64,000 nt of DNA from 62-47 sp051954235 (GTDB taxonomy: Bacteria; Pseudomonadota; Alphaproteobacteria; Rhizobiales; Xanthobacteraceae): NCBI GenBank assembly GCA_051954235.1, contig JBQCHY010000057.1, positions 62,001-126,000 on the forward strand, written 5' to 3'. Below the pieces are notes generated by a model that saw only the letters and a program-made list of their open reading frames with translations, had not been told where the DNA came from and did no database searches. Shown piece after piece: positions 51,201 through 59,219 of this stretch. A program made the translations under genes and the position numbers. Position 1 is the stretch's first letter; each line of letters starts with the position of its first letter.

Positions 51201-51640
51201 GCGATCGCCAGCACGCCGCCGAACGGCGCGGTACCCGCCGCGTTGGCGTGCTTGAGCGCGTCGCCGGAGCGGTCGACGCCGGGGCTCTTGGCGTACCAGA
51301 TCGCAAACACGCCATCCCGCGTCGCGCCGGGCGACAGACCGATCTGCTGCGTTCCCCACACGCTGGTGGCGGCGAGGTCTTCGTTCAATCCCGGCTGAAA
51401 AACGACGTCGTCTTGCGCGAGGTGGCGTTTGGCGGACCACAATTCGCGGTCATAAGTGCCCAGCGGCGAGCCGCGATAGCCGGAGACAAATCCCGCCGTG
51501 TTCAATCCGGCAGCGCGATCGAGGCGTCGTTGCATCAGAGGCAGACGGACCAGCGCCTGCACGCCGGTCAGGTAGATGCGTCCGGTGTCGCGGCTGTATT
51601 TGTCATCGAGCGAAATCGGCGCGTCGGCTGGACTATTCAT
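48203..51640 (-). CDS. Indolepyruvate ferredoxin oxidoreductase family protein (fused alpha-beta)
   Basis: A 1145-residue single-chain 2-oxoacid:ferredoxin oxidoreductase that decarboxylates a 2-oxoacid to an acyl-CoA. The thiamine-diphosphate motif is NLGDGTYAHSG followed by NDAVAMTGGQ; an iron-sulfur segment with CEGCGDCGRKSNC and TCNQDATCVEGFC lies near residues 630-675; the gamma domain starts GGIGGTGIVTVGAILG and ends with DQIGLAQKGGEVTTHVRI. Length fits the fused IorAB form of Proteobacteria. It follows the acyl-CoA dehydrogenase gene by seven bases. Arylpyruvates or branched 2-oxoacids are typical substrates; combined with a TRAP binding protein downstream, 2-oxoacid use is plausible. 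Confidence 0.9.
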   Translation of the reverse strand: MNSPADAPISLDDKYSRDTGRIYLTGVQALVRLPLMQRRLDRAAGLNTAGFVSGYRGSPLGTYDRELWSAKRHLAQDDVVFQPGLNEDLAATSVWGTQQIGLSPGATRDGVFAIWYAKSPGVDRSGDALKHANAAGTAPFGGVLAIAGDDHACKSASLPSQSDYAFLDASIPVLHPANVAEVMRFGLIGWAMSRATGLWVGMKALADMMDSAATVELADVVPQIVQPAGLPTDVSIRWPDTPLEQERRLFDQRLPAAIAFGRANGLNRAIVDPGQQRRRLMILTVGKSRLDVVQALSMLGLDIDRLAALGIGFCAIGMPWPLDPDFVREHCGDAEEILIVEEKRPLVEDQVARVLLTGDSIRKPRLVGKIDEHGQPLLSPRAAFSVDHLARVIAKRLAGLGLGDQLPPRFLSDDAAGQALEPALAKRLPYFCSGCPHNRSTLVPEGSRALAGIGCHYMAQWMDRDTTTFTQMGAEGSSWIGQAPFTSTKHVFVNLGDGTYAHSGLLAIRAAIAADVTITYKLLYNDAVAMTGGQTAEGGFTVAQIARQLAAEGVRDIRIIAEQPERHRGETLPSGVIVDPRDRLEAVQRALRETSGVSVLIYDQVCAAEKRRRRKRGQMPDAGKRIVINEAVCEGCGDCGRKSNCVSVVPLETEFGRKRQIDQTTCNQDATCVEGFCPSFVTIEGGVAKKPKSDAIAPPAVPVPVLNLSRSANLVAGGIGGTGIVTVGAILGMAAHLDGRGASVMDQIGLAQKGGEVTTHVRIAASPDDIGPVRLAPGEADTLIGCDLAVAATPEVLGLLAPNAIAVINDHVVMTGDFTANPDLSFPDIAMKRRIAARAETSFADLSTLATALLGDAVGANMMALGVAWQKGRVPLTEASILQAIELNGAAVAMNKRAFAWGRALASDPDSILGRLSSSAQQPPATSLADIVDIRATELIHYQNEHLARRFRDLVADVANAEDHLRPGSTELATMVARSFHKLLAYKDEYEVARLHVETSFLARLNEQFDGGTLAFHLAPPLFARRDPVTGHPRKMRFGPWVVPVFKLLAKLKFLRGSWADPFGYTAERQSERRMIEQYETLMRKRIMPDLNATNHALAVEIAALPLTIRGFGHVKAAAETDALKRQAVLLGRWPDAGVTHQAAE

Positions 51641-51647
51641 GCGATCG

Positions 51648-52808
51648 TCAAAGCCGCTTCGCGACTTCTTCGAGCATCACTTCAGTGGCGCCGCCGCCGA
51701 TCGACTGGACGCGCGCGTCGCGGGTCATCCGCTCGATCACGCTTTCGCGCATGAAGCCCATGCCGCCGTGGAACTGAAGGCAATCGTACATCACGGCATT
51801 GACGAGTTCGCCGCAATAGGCCTTCACCATCGACACTTCGCGGGTAACGTCGCGTCCTTGCGCATCGCCCCATGCGGCGGCGTAAACGAGTTGCCGTCCG
51901 GCCTCGACCTCCGCTGCGCGCATGGAAATCCGCTGCCGGATGCCTTGTTTTTCCCACAGCGGTGCACCGAAGGCCTGGCGCGTCTTCAGATATGCGACCG
52001 TCAGATCGAGCGCAGCCTGCGCTTCGCCCATCGCCATCGCGCCGATCACCGTGCGCTCGTTCTGGAAGTTGCGCATGATGGCATAGAAGCCTTTGCCCTC
52101 TTCGCCGAGCACGGCATCGTGCGGGATCAGGCAATCCTCGAACACCAGTTCGGCGGTGTCGGACGAGCGCCAGCCGTGCTTGTCGAGCGCGCGGCTGACG
52201 CGGAAGCCCGGCGTTCCCTTCTCGATGAGGAACATGGTGATCGCCTTGCTGCCGCCGGACAGTTCGCCGGTCTTCGCAGCGACGCAGTAGAGATCGGCAT
52301 GAACGCCGTTGGTGATGAACATCTTGGCGCCGTTCAGCACATAACCGGCGTCGGTCTTGCACGCGGTGGTGCGGATGCCCTTGACGTCGGAGCCCGCATC
52401 TGGCTCGGTCACGCCGACGGCGCAGATCGCTTCGCCCGACACGATCTTCGGCATCCATCGCGCCTTCTGCGCCTCGCTGCCGGCGTTGAATACATGGACC
52501 GACGCCATGTCGGTATGGACCAGAGCCGTGATCGCGAGGCCGGAGAAGGTGGAACGGCCGAGTTCTTCCGCGAACACCACGCTCCCCAGCGTATCCATGT
52601 TCGATCCGCCGTAAACTTCGGGATAGCGGATGCCGAAAAAGCCCAGCGAGCCCATGCGGCGCAACACTTCGCGGGGGATAAAACCCCGCTGCTCCCACGC
52701 GTCGCCGTGCGGCTTGATTTCTTCTTCGACGAAGCGACGGACTTGGTCGCGCAGCATCTCGTGTTCAGAGGTGAAAAACGGCGATGACGTCTGCGCGAGT
52801 CCGTTCAT
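51648..52808 (-). CDS. Acyl-CoA dehydrogenase
   Basis: A 386-residue FAD enzyme forming a 2-enoyl-CoA. VGVTEPDAGSDVKGIRTTA and GAKMFITNGVHADLY form the flavin/substrate region; LQFHGGMGFMRESVIERMTR and DARVQSIGGGATEVM the C-terminal part. At the position where many members have the catalytic glutamate (YEGT) it has IGGGA, the form seen in enzymes of the long-chain/isovaleryl type, whose base lies in an earlier helix. It starts the leftward operon dehydrogenase-ferredoxin oxidoreductase, 85 bases from operator-like site 2. Confidence 0.9.
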   Translation of the reverse strand: MNGLAQTSSPFFTSEHEMLRDQVRRFVEEEIKPHGDAWEQRGFIPREVLRRMGSLGFFGIRYPEVYGGSNMDTLGSVVFAEELGRSTFSGLAITALVHTDMASVHVFNAGSEAQKARWMPKIVSGEAICAVGVTEPDAGSDVKGIRTTACKTDAGYVLNGAKMFITNGVHADLYCVAAKTGELSGGSKAITMFLIEKGTPGFRVSRALDKHGWRSSDTAELVFEDCLIPHDAVLGEEGKGFYAIMRNFQNERTVIGAMAMGEAQAALDLTVAYLKTRQAFGAPLWEKQGIRQRISMRAAEVEAGRQLVYAAAWGDAQGRDVTREVSMVKAYCGELVNAVMYDCLQFHGGMGFMRESVIERMTRDARVQSIGGGATEVMLEEVAKRL

Positions 52809-52892
52809 TTGTGATCTTCCTCGTCGATCCGGACGGATCGGCTTCCATGCGGGGCCGCCAGCAAATAATGTCCGGACTTCCCGCTTCCCTAT

Positions 52893-52906
52893 CTAACAGT
52901 TGTTAG
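52893..52906. promoter_or_regulatory. Operator-like motif, site 2 of 2
   Basis: CTAACAGTTGTTAG, six-base perfect arms with a two-base centre, in the 161-base divergent gap between the acyl-CoA dehydrogenase and carboxylase genes. Its reverse complement matches site 1 at 44584 in 12 of 14 core positions. Position between two divergent starts and agreement with site 1 point to one regulator, probably the TetR protein at 47536. Confidence 0.68.
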
Positions 52907-52969
52907 GTATAAGGCATCGCGAGACTGACCGCAAGCCGGTCCGACGATTCACCGGCTGGAAGGGGCACG

Positions 52970-54520
52970 ATGACTGCATCACAATTTGACACGCTGGTCG
53001 AAACATTGCGGAGCCGGCACGGGGCTGTCTTGCAAGGCGGGGGCGAAGCGCTAGTCAAGCGCCATCGGGCGCGCGGTAAGATTCCAGTGCGCGATCGCGT
53101 CGATTTGCTACTCGACGCTGGCAGCCCGTTTCTCGAACTGTCGCCGCTCGCGGCTCATGGACTATACGGCGGTGAATTGCCGTCCGCGGGGATCGTGACG
53201 GGAATCGGCATCGTCCACGACACGCCCTGCATGGTGATCGCTAACGACGCGACCGTGAAAGGAGGGTCATTCTTCGCCGAGACCGTTCGTAAGCATCTGC
53301 GCGCGCAGGAAATCGCCGAGGAGCATCGGCTTCCTTGCATTTATCTGGTCGACTGCGGCGGTGCGTTTCTGCCCGAGCAGGATCGCGTATTTCCGGATCG
53401 CGATCATTTCGGCGGCACGTTCTACAATCAATGCCGGATGTCCGCGGCAGGCATTCCGCAGATCTCGGCGGTGTTCGGTGGCTGCACCGCGGGCGGTGCG
53501 TATATCCCGGCGCTGTCGGATGAATCGGTGATGGTGCGCGGCACCGGCCGCATCCATCTCGGCGGACCGCCCATCGTAAAAGCAGCCATCAATGAGATCG
53601 TTGACGGTGAAACGTTGGGCGGCGCGGACATGCACGCGACGGTCTCCGGCGTGACCGATCACGTCGTCGATAACGAAACTGCTGCCATCGGCAGGCTCCG
53701 TGAAATCGTACTAGGATTCGGCACATTGCGTCGCGTGGCGCAGCCGCCTTTCGCACCGGTCCCGCCGGCTGGCGATCCGGAAGAACTGGCCTCGCTGGTG
53801 CCGGTCGATCTGAAAAAGCCCTACGACGTTCGCGCAGTGATCTCGCGGATCGTCGATGGCGGCGAGTTGCATGAATTCAAGCCGGCCTATGGCGCATCGC
53901 TCGTCACCGGCTTCGCACGCATCCACGGCTTTCCGGTCGGCATTCTTGCCAACAACGGCGTGCTGTTCTCGGAGTCGTCGGTCAAGGGCGCGCACTTCAT
54001 CGAGCTGTGCGACCAGCGGCATATTCCGCTGCTGTTCCTTCAGAACATCACCGGCTTCATGGTGGGAACCGAAGCTGAACGCGCCGGCATCGCCAAGCAT
54101 TCCGCGAAGCTGGTCTACGCGGTCTCCAACGCGCGTGTGCCGAAATACACCGTGCTGATCGGTGGATCGTATGGCGCGGGTAATTACGGCATGTGCGGAC
54201 GGGGCTTCCGACCGCGTTTCCTATTCACCTGGCCGAACTCGCGCATCGCCACGATGAGTCCCGACGTCGCCGCTACCGTCGTCGCCGAGCTACGCCGCCA
54301 AAGCCTGAAGGGCAGCGGCGATGAAGCCGCTATCGCCGAACTGAACCGTCGCACGCGCGCGCAGTTCGAAGAGCAGAGCGACCCGTATTACGCAACCGCG
54401 CGGCTCTGGGACGATGGAATCATCGAGCCGGCGCAAACGCGCGACGTGCTCGGGCTTTGTCTTTCACTTTCCGCCGACGAACCGCGCGATCAGTCGGCGC
54501 GACCTGTTTACCGAATGTAG
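52970..54520 (+). CDS. Acyl-CoA carboxylase, carboxyltransferase (beta) subunit
   Basis: A 516-residue carboxyltransferase of the methylcrotonyl-/geranyl-/propionyl-CoA carboxylase group. Characteristic parts are VIANDATVKGGSFFAETVRK, YLVDCGGAFLPEQDRVFPDR, AVFGGCTAGGAYIPALSDE, RIHLGGPPIVKAA, and FLQNITGFMVGTEAERAGIAK with IGGSYGAGNYGMCGRGF, the pattern closest to methylcrotonyl-CoA carboxylase. The biotin carboxylase subunit follows after eight bases. Substrate likely a 3-methyl-2-enoyl-CoA or related CoA ester from the adjacent dehydrogenase. Confidence 0.9.
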   Translation: MTASQFDTLVETLRSRHGAVLQGGGEALVKRHRARGKIPVRDRVDLLLDAGSPFLELSPLAAHGLYGGELPSAGIVTGIGIVHDTPCMVIANDATVKGGSFFAETVRKHLRAQEIAEEHRLPCIYLVDCGGAFLPEQDRVFPDRDHFGGTFYNQCRMSAAGIPQISAVFGGCTAGGAYIPALSDESVMVRGTGRIHLGGPPIVKAAINEIVDGETLGGADMHATVSGVTDHVVDNETAAIGRLREIVLGFGTLRRVAQPPFAPVPPAGDPEELASLVPVDLKKPYDVRAVISRIVDGGELHEFKPAYGASLVTGFARIHGFPVGILANNGVLFSESSVKGAHFIELCDQRHIPLLFLQNITGFMVGTEAERAGIAKHSAKLVYAVSNARVPKYTVLIGGSYGAGNYGMCGRGFRPRFLFTWPNSRIATMSPDVAATVVAELRRQSLKGSGDEAAIAELNRRTRAQFEEQSDPYYATARLWDDGIIEPAQTRDVLGLCLSLSADEPRDQSARPVYRM

Positions 54521-54528
54521 GACAAGGC

Positions 54529-56532
54529 ATGTTTCGTACGCTTCTCATCGCCAATCGCGGCGAAATCGCTGTCCGCATCATTCGCACGGCAAAGCGCATC
54601 GGCCTGCGTACCGTTGCCGTTTATTCGGACGCGGATCGCGACGCCATGCACGTCCGGCTCGCTGACGTCGCCGTGCCGATCGGACCTGCGCCCGCGCGCG
54701 ACAGCTATCTCCGTGCCGATCGCATCGTCGGCGCGGCGCTGGGGGCCGGCGCCGATGCCATTCACCCCGGCTACGGCTTCTTGTCCGAACGCACGGACTT
54801 GCCGCAGCTTTGCCAGCAACATGGCCTCGTCTGGGTTGGCCCGCGTCTTGAAGCCATTGCTGCGATGGGATCGAAGATCGAAGCCAAGCGTCTTGCTGTC
54901 GCGGCAGGCGTGCCGGTCGCGTCGGGCTATGACGGTGAAGATCAGAGCGACGAACGCCTCGCCACGGAAGCAGAGCGCATCGGCTTGCCGGTGATGATCA
55001 AGGCATCGGCCGGCGGCGGCGGCAAGGGAATGCGACCGGTACACGACGTGGCCGCCCTTCGCGACTCATTAATCGCTGCGCGTCGCGAAGCGGATGCCGC
55101 GTTCGGCGACGGTCGCTTGCTGATCGAAAAACTGATCGAGCGGCCGCGTCATGTCGAGGTCCAGATCCTTGGCGACAAGCACGGCAATCTTGTGCATCTC
55201 TTCGAGCGGGATTGCTCGGTTCAGCGCAACAATCAGAAACTGCTCGAGGAAGCTCCCGCGCCGAACCTGTCCGAACAGGCACGCCACGCGCTTCATCGCC
55301 ACGCGTTGCAACTCGCGTCCGCGATCGGATACGATTCAGTAGGTACGATGGAGTTCATGGTCGATGCCAAGACCGAGGATATCTTCTTCCTCGAAATGAA
55401 CACGCGCCTGCAGGTCGAGCATACCGTGACGGAGGAAATCACCGGCCTCGATATTGTGGAATGGCAGTTGCGAGTCGCCGCCGGCGAAAAGTTGTCTTTC
55501 AAGCAGGATGGCATCGGCTGTCGCGGGCACGCGGTTCAGGCGCGTCTCACCGCGGAGCGCGCCGACCAGGGCTTTCGTCCCGATACCGGAAAAATCGAAT
55601 TGTGGGCACCGCCGGCCGATGTGCGCATCGACGGCGGCGTTGCGACGGGGACCACGATCGGGCTGCACTACGACAGCCTGTTAGCCAAGGTGATTGCAGT
55701 TGGAAGCGACCGCGATAAAGCGGTTGCGCAACTCGCGACGGCGCTTGATCAACTCACCCTGCTGGGACCGGCGACCAATCGCGTGTTCCTATGCGATGCA
55801 CTGCGTACCGCTGACTTCGCTGAAGGCCGTGCAACGACTCGGCTGATTACCGAGAACTGGCCGAGCGGCTGGACCTATAATCCGGAAGACATGGTCCTGG
55901 CACGCCGCATGGCTGCGCTTGTTGTCAGAATTGCGTGTGGTTCGTCGCAACAGCAGTCGCCGTGGTCCGGGAAGTCCGGCTTCCGCGTTCTCGGCCCCGG
56001 TGGCCGCCCGAGCGTCAGTCATCTGACGGTCAAGAGCGACACAGATGCCTGGGCCATGACGGCGGCAGGGACCGGCGATCAATTCACGATCTCCGATTCC
56101 GGTGGGGTCCTTGCTGTCGTCGCTTCGGCGGCAGAGGGAGTTCTGATCGCGCAGATCGGCGAGACGACCTATCGCATGCCGTTCGTCGTTGATGGTTATC
56201 GTGTCGCGATCCGCGCCCGGTCGGTCGAAGCGAGTTTTGAAGTTCGCCTCACAGCGGACGTCGCGCTCGAAAGCGCTTCCGCTGCGAATAATGCTGATCC
56301 GAATAACATCACCGCGATGATGCCGGGTCTACTGGCGGACGTCATGGTGGCGGAAGGCGATGCCGTCGAGGCAGGACAGACCGTTGCTGTGCTCGAATCG
56401 ATGAAGTTGTTCACCGATCTGAAGGCGATTTGCGCCGGGCAGGTCAAGCGAGTTGCGGCGGAAAAAGGCAAGACCGTTCGCGCCGGCCAGTTGATTGTCT
56501 CGATCGAACCGGCGAATGCCGCAGAATCCTAA
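54529..56532 (+). CDS. Acyl-CoA carboxylase, biotin carboxylase/biotin carrier (alpha) subunit
   Basis: A 667-residue subunit. The biotin carboxylase domain (residues 1-450) starts MFRTLLIANRGEIAVRIIRT and has the ATP-binding IKASAGGGGKGMR and EMNTRLQVEHTVTEE; the carrier domain at the end has the biotinylated lysine near residue 625 in VLESMKLF, a variant of the usual EAMKM. The start at 54529 is used because the frame before it lies within the carboxyltransferase gene. The middle BT-like domain is less conserved. Confidence 0.92.
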   Translation: MFRTLLIANRGEIAVRIIRTAKRIGLRTVAVYSDADRDAMHVRLADVAVPIGPAPARDSYLRADRIVGAALGAGADAIHPGYGFLSERTDLPQLCQQHGLVWVGPRLEAIAAMGSKIEAKRLAVAAGVPVASGYDGEDQSDERLATEAERIGLPVMIKASAGGGGKGMRPVHDVAALRDSLIAARREADAAFGDGRLLIEKLIERPRHVEVQILGDKHGNLVHLFERDCSVQRNNQKLLEEAPAPNLSEQARHALHRHALQLASAIGYDSVGTMEFMVDAKTEDIFFLEMNTRLQVEHTVTEEITGLDIVEWQLRVAAGEKLSFKQDGIGCRGHAVQARLTAERADQGFRPDTGKIELWAPPADVRIDGGVATGTTIGLHYDSLLAKVIAVGSDRDKAVAQLATALDQLTLLGPATNRVFLCDALRTADFAEGRATTRLITENWPSGWTYNPEDMVLARRMAALVVRIACGSSQQQSPWSGKSGFRVLGPGGRPSVSHLTVKSDTDAWAMTAAGTGDQFTISDSGGVLAVVASAAEGVLIAQIGETTYRMPFVVDGYRVAIRARSVEASFEVRLTADVALESASAANNADPNNITAMMPGLLADVMVAEGDAVEAGQTVAVLESMKLFTDLKAICAGQVKRVAAEKGKTVRAGQLIVSIEPANAAES

Positions 56533-56546
56533 CAGGGGAGGTCAAA

Positions 56547-57011
56547 TTGCCGGGTCTATGGTTTGAGGAGTTTTCGGTTGGGCAGGCGTTCGATCATCCG
56601 ATCACCCGAACGGTGACGGAGATGGACAATATGTTGTTTTCCAACATGACGCTCAATCCGCAGCCATTGCACATCGATTTTCATTTTGCCGCGAAGACCG
56701 AGTTCGGCAAGCCGCTGGTGAATTCGCTATTCACGCTGGGGCTGATGATCGGGATATCGGTGCACGACACCACGCTTGGCACCACCATCGCCAACCTCGG
56801 GATGACCGACGTGAATTTCCCCGCGCCGGTCTTTCACGGCGATTCCATTCGCGTCGTGACCACGGTGGAGGCCGTCCGCGCCAGCGGATCGCGACCCGAC
56901 GCCGGGCTGGTGACGTTCCGCCATCGGGCCTTCAACCAGAACAATCAGGAAGTCGCCAATTGCACCCGCGTGGCTTTCATGCGCAAGCGGCCTGCCGCGA
57001 CGGCGAAATAA
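56547..57011 (+). CDS. MaoC family dehydratase, copy 2 (mesaconyl-/itaconyl-CoA hydratase-like)
   Basis: A 154-residue hot-dog-fold protein. The start is a TTG at 56547 with GGGGAGG six bases upstream; no ATG lies near. The active-site region reads FSNMTLNPQPLHIDFHFA: the histidine is present, but the usual aspartate five residues before it is asparagine, a form I associate with MaoC proteins acting on branched dicarboxylyl-CoA esters. It directly follows the carboxylase, whose product would be such a branched unsaturated dicarboxylyl-CoA. With the CitE-like lyase at 58316 it could complete hydration and cleavage. Confidence 0.82.
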   Translation: MPGLWFEEFSVGQAFDHPITRTVTEMDNMLFSNMTLNPQPLHIDFHFAAKTEFGKPLVNSLFTLGLMIGISVHDTTLGTTIANLGMTDVNFPAPVFHGDSIRVVTTVEAVRASGSRPDAGLVTFRHRAFNQNNQEVANCTRVAFMRKRPAATAK

Positions 57012-57070
57012 GTCATCGCACTCTCGCTTCGACGGAAGCCAAAGCATTTAAATAACAGGGAGGGATTACC

Positions 57071-58174
57071 ATGGATTTGTCATCGAAAGCCATTTCCCGA
57101 CGCGGCGCGATCGGTGCGACGCTCGCGGGTGCCGCGACGGCGATCGCATCGCCGGCCGTCGCGCAATCGCAGCCGAACTTGAAATGGCGAATGGTCACCA
57201 GCTATCCGAAGAGCCTCGATGCGCTTGACGGTGGCTGTCGGATGCTGGCGAAGATCGTCAGCGATCTGACCGATGGCAAGTTCGACATTCAGGTGTTCGC
57301 CGCCGGTGAAGTGGTTCCGGCATTACAGGTGCTCGATGCCGTACAGAGTGGCACCGTCGAAATGGGGCATTCGGCGAGTTATTACTACATTGGCAAGAAC
57401 CCGGCGCTGGCGTTCGATACCTGTCTGCCGTTCGGACTGAACGCACGCCAGCAGAACGCCTGGATGATGCATGGCGGCGGTGCCGCGCTGATGCAGGACG
57501 TGTTCGCGCCTTACAATCTCCGCGTCTTCCCGGCGGGCAACACCAGTGCGCAGATGGCCGGCTGGTTCCGCAAGGAGATCAAGACCGTCGAGGATTTCCA
57601 AGGCCTCAAATTCCGCACCGGCGGGTTGGCGGGGCAGGTTCTGGCCAAGCTCGGCGTGGTCCCGCAGCAGCTCGGTGCCGCCGACGTTTATCCCGCGCTT
57701 GAGCGGGGCACCATCGACGCAGCCGAATGGGTCGGTCCCTATGACGATGAGCGCCTGGGTCTGCAAAAGGTCGCCAAATATTATTATGCGCCCGGTTGGG
57801 CCGAGGGCTCCGCACAGGTTTCGCTCTATGTCGGCCAGAAGCACTGGGATGACCTTCCGGCGAACTACAAGGCCGCCATTGAGGCTGCTTGCGCCACGGT
57901 CAACGGCTGGATGCTGGCCAAATATGACAACGGTAATCCGGCCGCGCTGAAGCGTCTGGTTGCCGCCGGTGCGCAGGTGCGCATCTACTCGCGCGAAGTT
58001 CTGAACGCGCTGTTTGACGCAACGGAAAAGCTCTACGCCGAGTTGAGCGCGCAGAATCCGGTGTTCAAGAAAGTCTACGAGTCCTGGCGCGTGTATCGGC
58101 AGGAAGAGCTGTTCTGGTGGCGCGTCAACGAATTGTCGTTCGATAATTTCTCTGCTGCTCGCTTCGGTCGTTGA
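57071..58174 (+). CDS. TRAP transporter solute-binding protein (DctP/TakP type), orphan
   Basis: A 367-residue periplasmic protein with a twin-arginine-type signal (ISRRGAIGATLAGAATAIAS, cut after PAVA). Mature part NLKWRMVTSYPKSLDALDGG, SGTVEMGHSASYYYIGKNPA, FRTGGLAGQVLAKLGVVPQQ and DAAEWVGPYDDERLGLQKVA match TRAP P-subunits, nearest in pattern to 2-oxoacid binders such as TakP. No DctQ or DctM membrane gene is in the window, so it must work with a distant membrane complex. It lies 60 bases behind the second MaoC gene. Confidence 0.88.
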   Translation: MDLSSKAISRRGAIGATLAGAATAIASPAVAQSQPNLKWRMVTSYPKSLDALDGGCRMLAKIVSDLTDGKFDIQVFAAGEVVPALQVLDAVQSGTVEMGHSASYYYIGKNPALAFDTCLPFGLNARQQNAWMMHGGGAALMQDVFAPYNLRVFPAGNTSAQMAGWFRKEIKTVEDFQGLKFRTGGLAGQVLAKLGVVPQQLGAADVYPALERGTIDAAEWVGPYDDERLGLQKVAKYYYAPGWAEGSAQVSLYVGQKHWDDLPANYKAAIEAACATVNGWMLAKYDNGNPAALKRLVAAGAQVRIYSREVLNALFDATEKLYAELSAQNPVFKKVYESWRVYRQEELFWWRVNELSFDNFSAARFGR

Positions 58175-58315
58175 GCGCCACGCGCGTTTGGATCTGAGCT
58201 TCGCCTGCTGTGACGCCGGGAGCGAGGCCATGTCATTAGTATCTCAAACGTCTTCATGACGACGCCGTTAGCGTGTTATAGCGACAATACTCAAGCTCGA
58301 TGGATGGCCGGCCTC

Positions 58316-59185
58316 ATGCGCTCGTTTCTGTTCGTTCCTGCGGACTCTGAAAAGAAGCTCTCCAAGGGGCTCGGGACCGCCGCTGATGCGTTGATCCTCG
58401 ATCTTGAGGATTCTGTTGTTCTTGACCGCAAGCCGCAGGCTCGCACGGTCGCGCAGGGCTTTCTGTCGGACCAAGTTGTCAAACCCAAGCGTCCCTATCT
58501 GATCGTGCGGGTCAACGCGCGCGAAAGCGGGCTGACCGAGGCCGATCTCGACGCTGTCATACCGGCGCGACCGGATGCCGTCATGCTGCCGAAGGCCGAG
58601 GGCGGGGTCGATGTGGGTTATCTCGATGCGCAACTGGCGCGTCGTGAGCAGGCGTATGGAACTCCCATTGGCCACACCAGAATTCTGGTGGTGGCCACCG
58701 AAACTGCGAAAGCGATTTTTCAACTTGGGACCTATGCCGGTGCAAGCGCGCGGCTCAGCGGTCTGACGTGGGGCGCCGAGGATTTGGCAGCTGATATCGG
58801 TGCTGAGTCGAAGCACGATGCGGACGGCCGTTACATCGAGCCGTTTCGTCTGGTGCGCTCCTTGTGTTTGTTCGGCGCGGTTGCCGCCGGCGCGCAGCCG
58901 ATCGATTCCGTCTATCCCCCGTTTCAGGATCACGAAGGACTGCGTCGCGAGTGCGAGGAGGCGCGACGCGACGGATTCACCGGCAAAATGGCGATTCATC
59001 CAGGGCAGGTGGACATCATCAACGATGTATTTACACCGAGCGAAGCGGCTATCGCGGAGGCAAAGGCAGTAATCGCAGCGTTCGCGGCCAACCCGGCCGC
59101 GGGAGCCGTCAGCCTCAACGGACGCATGCTGGATATGCCACACCTCAAGCTGGCGCAACGGCTGCTCGCGCGTATTCCGTCCTAG
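58316..59185 (+). CDS. CitE-like lyase (HpcH/HpaI aldolase/citrate lyase beta family)
   Basis: A 289-residue TIM-barrel lyase that cleaves a beta-hydroxy-acyl-CoA such as malyl-, citramalyl- or methylmalyl-CoA. MRSFLFVPADSEKKL is the usual start, LILDLEDSV holds the metal-binding glutamate and aspartate, PDAVMLPKAEG and LTWGAEDLAADIGAE the remaining active-site parts. I chose the ATG at 58316 from family similarity; 58304 and 58256 are in-frame alternatives with weak ribosome sites. It follows the TRAP gene by 141 bases and could be the cleavage step behind carboxylase and MaoC hydratase. Confidence 0.85.
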   Translation: MRSFLFVPADSEKKLSKGLGTAADALILDLEDSVVLDRKPQARTVAQGFLSDQVVKPKRPYLIVRVNARESGLTEADLDAVIPARPDAVMLPKAEGGVDVGYLDAQLARREQAYGTPIGHTRILVVATETAKAIFQLGTYAGASARLSGLTWGAEDLAADIGAESKHDADGRYIEPFRLVRSLCLFGAVAAGAQPIDSVYPPFQDHEGLRRECEEARRDGFTGKMAIHPGQVDIINDVFTPSEAAIAEAKAVIAAFAANPAAGAVSLNGRMLDMPHLKLAQRLLARIPS

Positions 59186-59219
59186 AACGTTTCACGTTTT
59201 GACGGAAACATCCCAGTCC

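Noticed and set aside
58316..59185. HpaI aldolase completing the homoprotocatechuate pathway
   Set aside because: The sequence has the CitE/citrate-lyase-beta pattern (FVPADSEKKL, DLEDSV) rather than the HpaI pattern and lies 16 kb from hpaE in another regulon.
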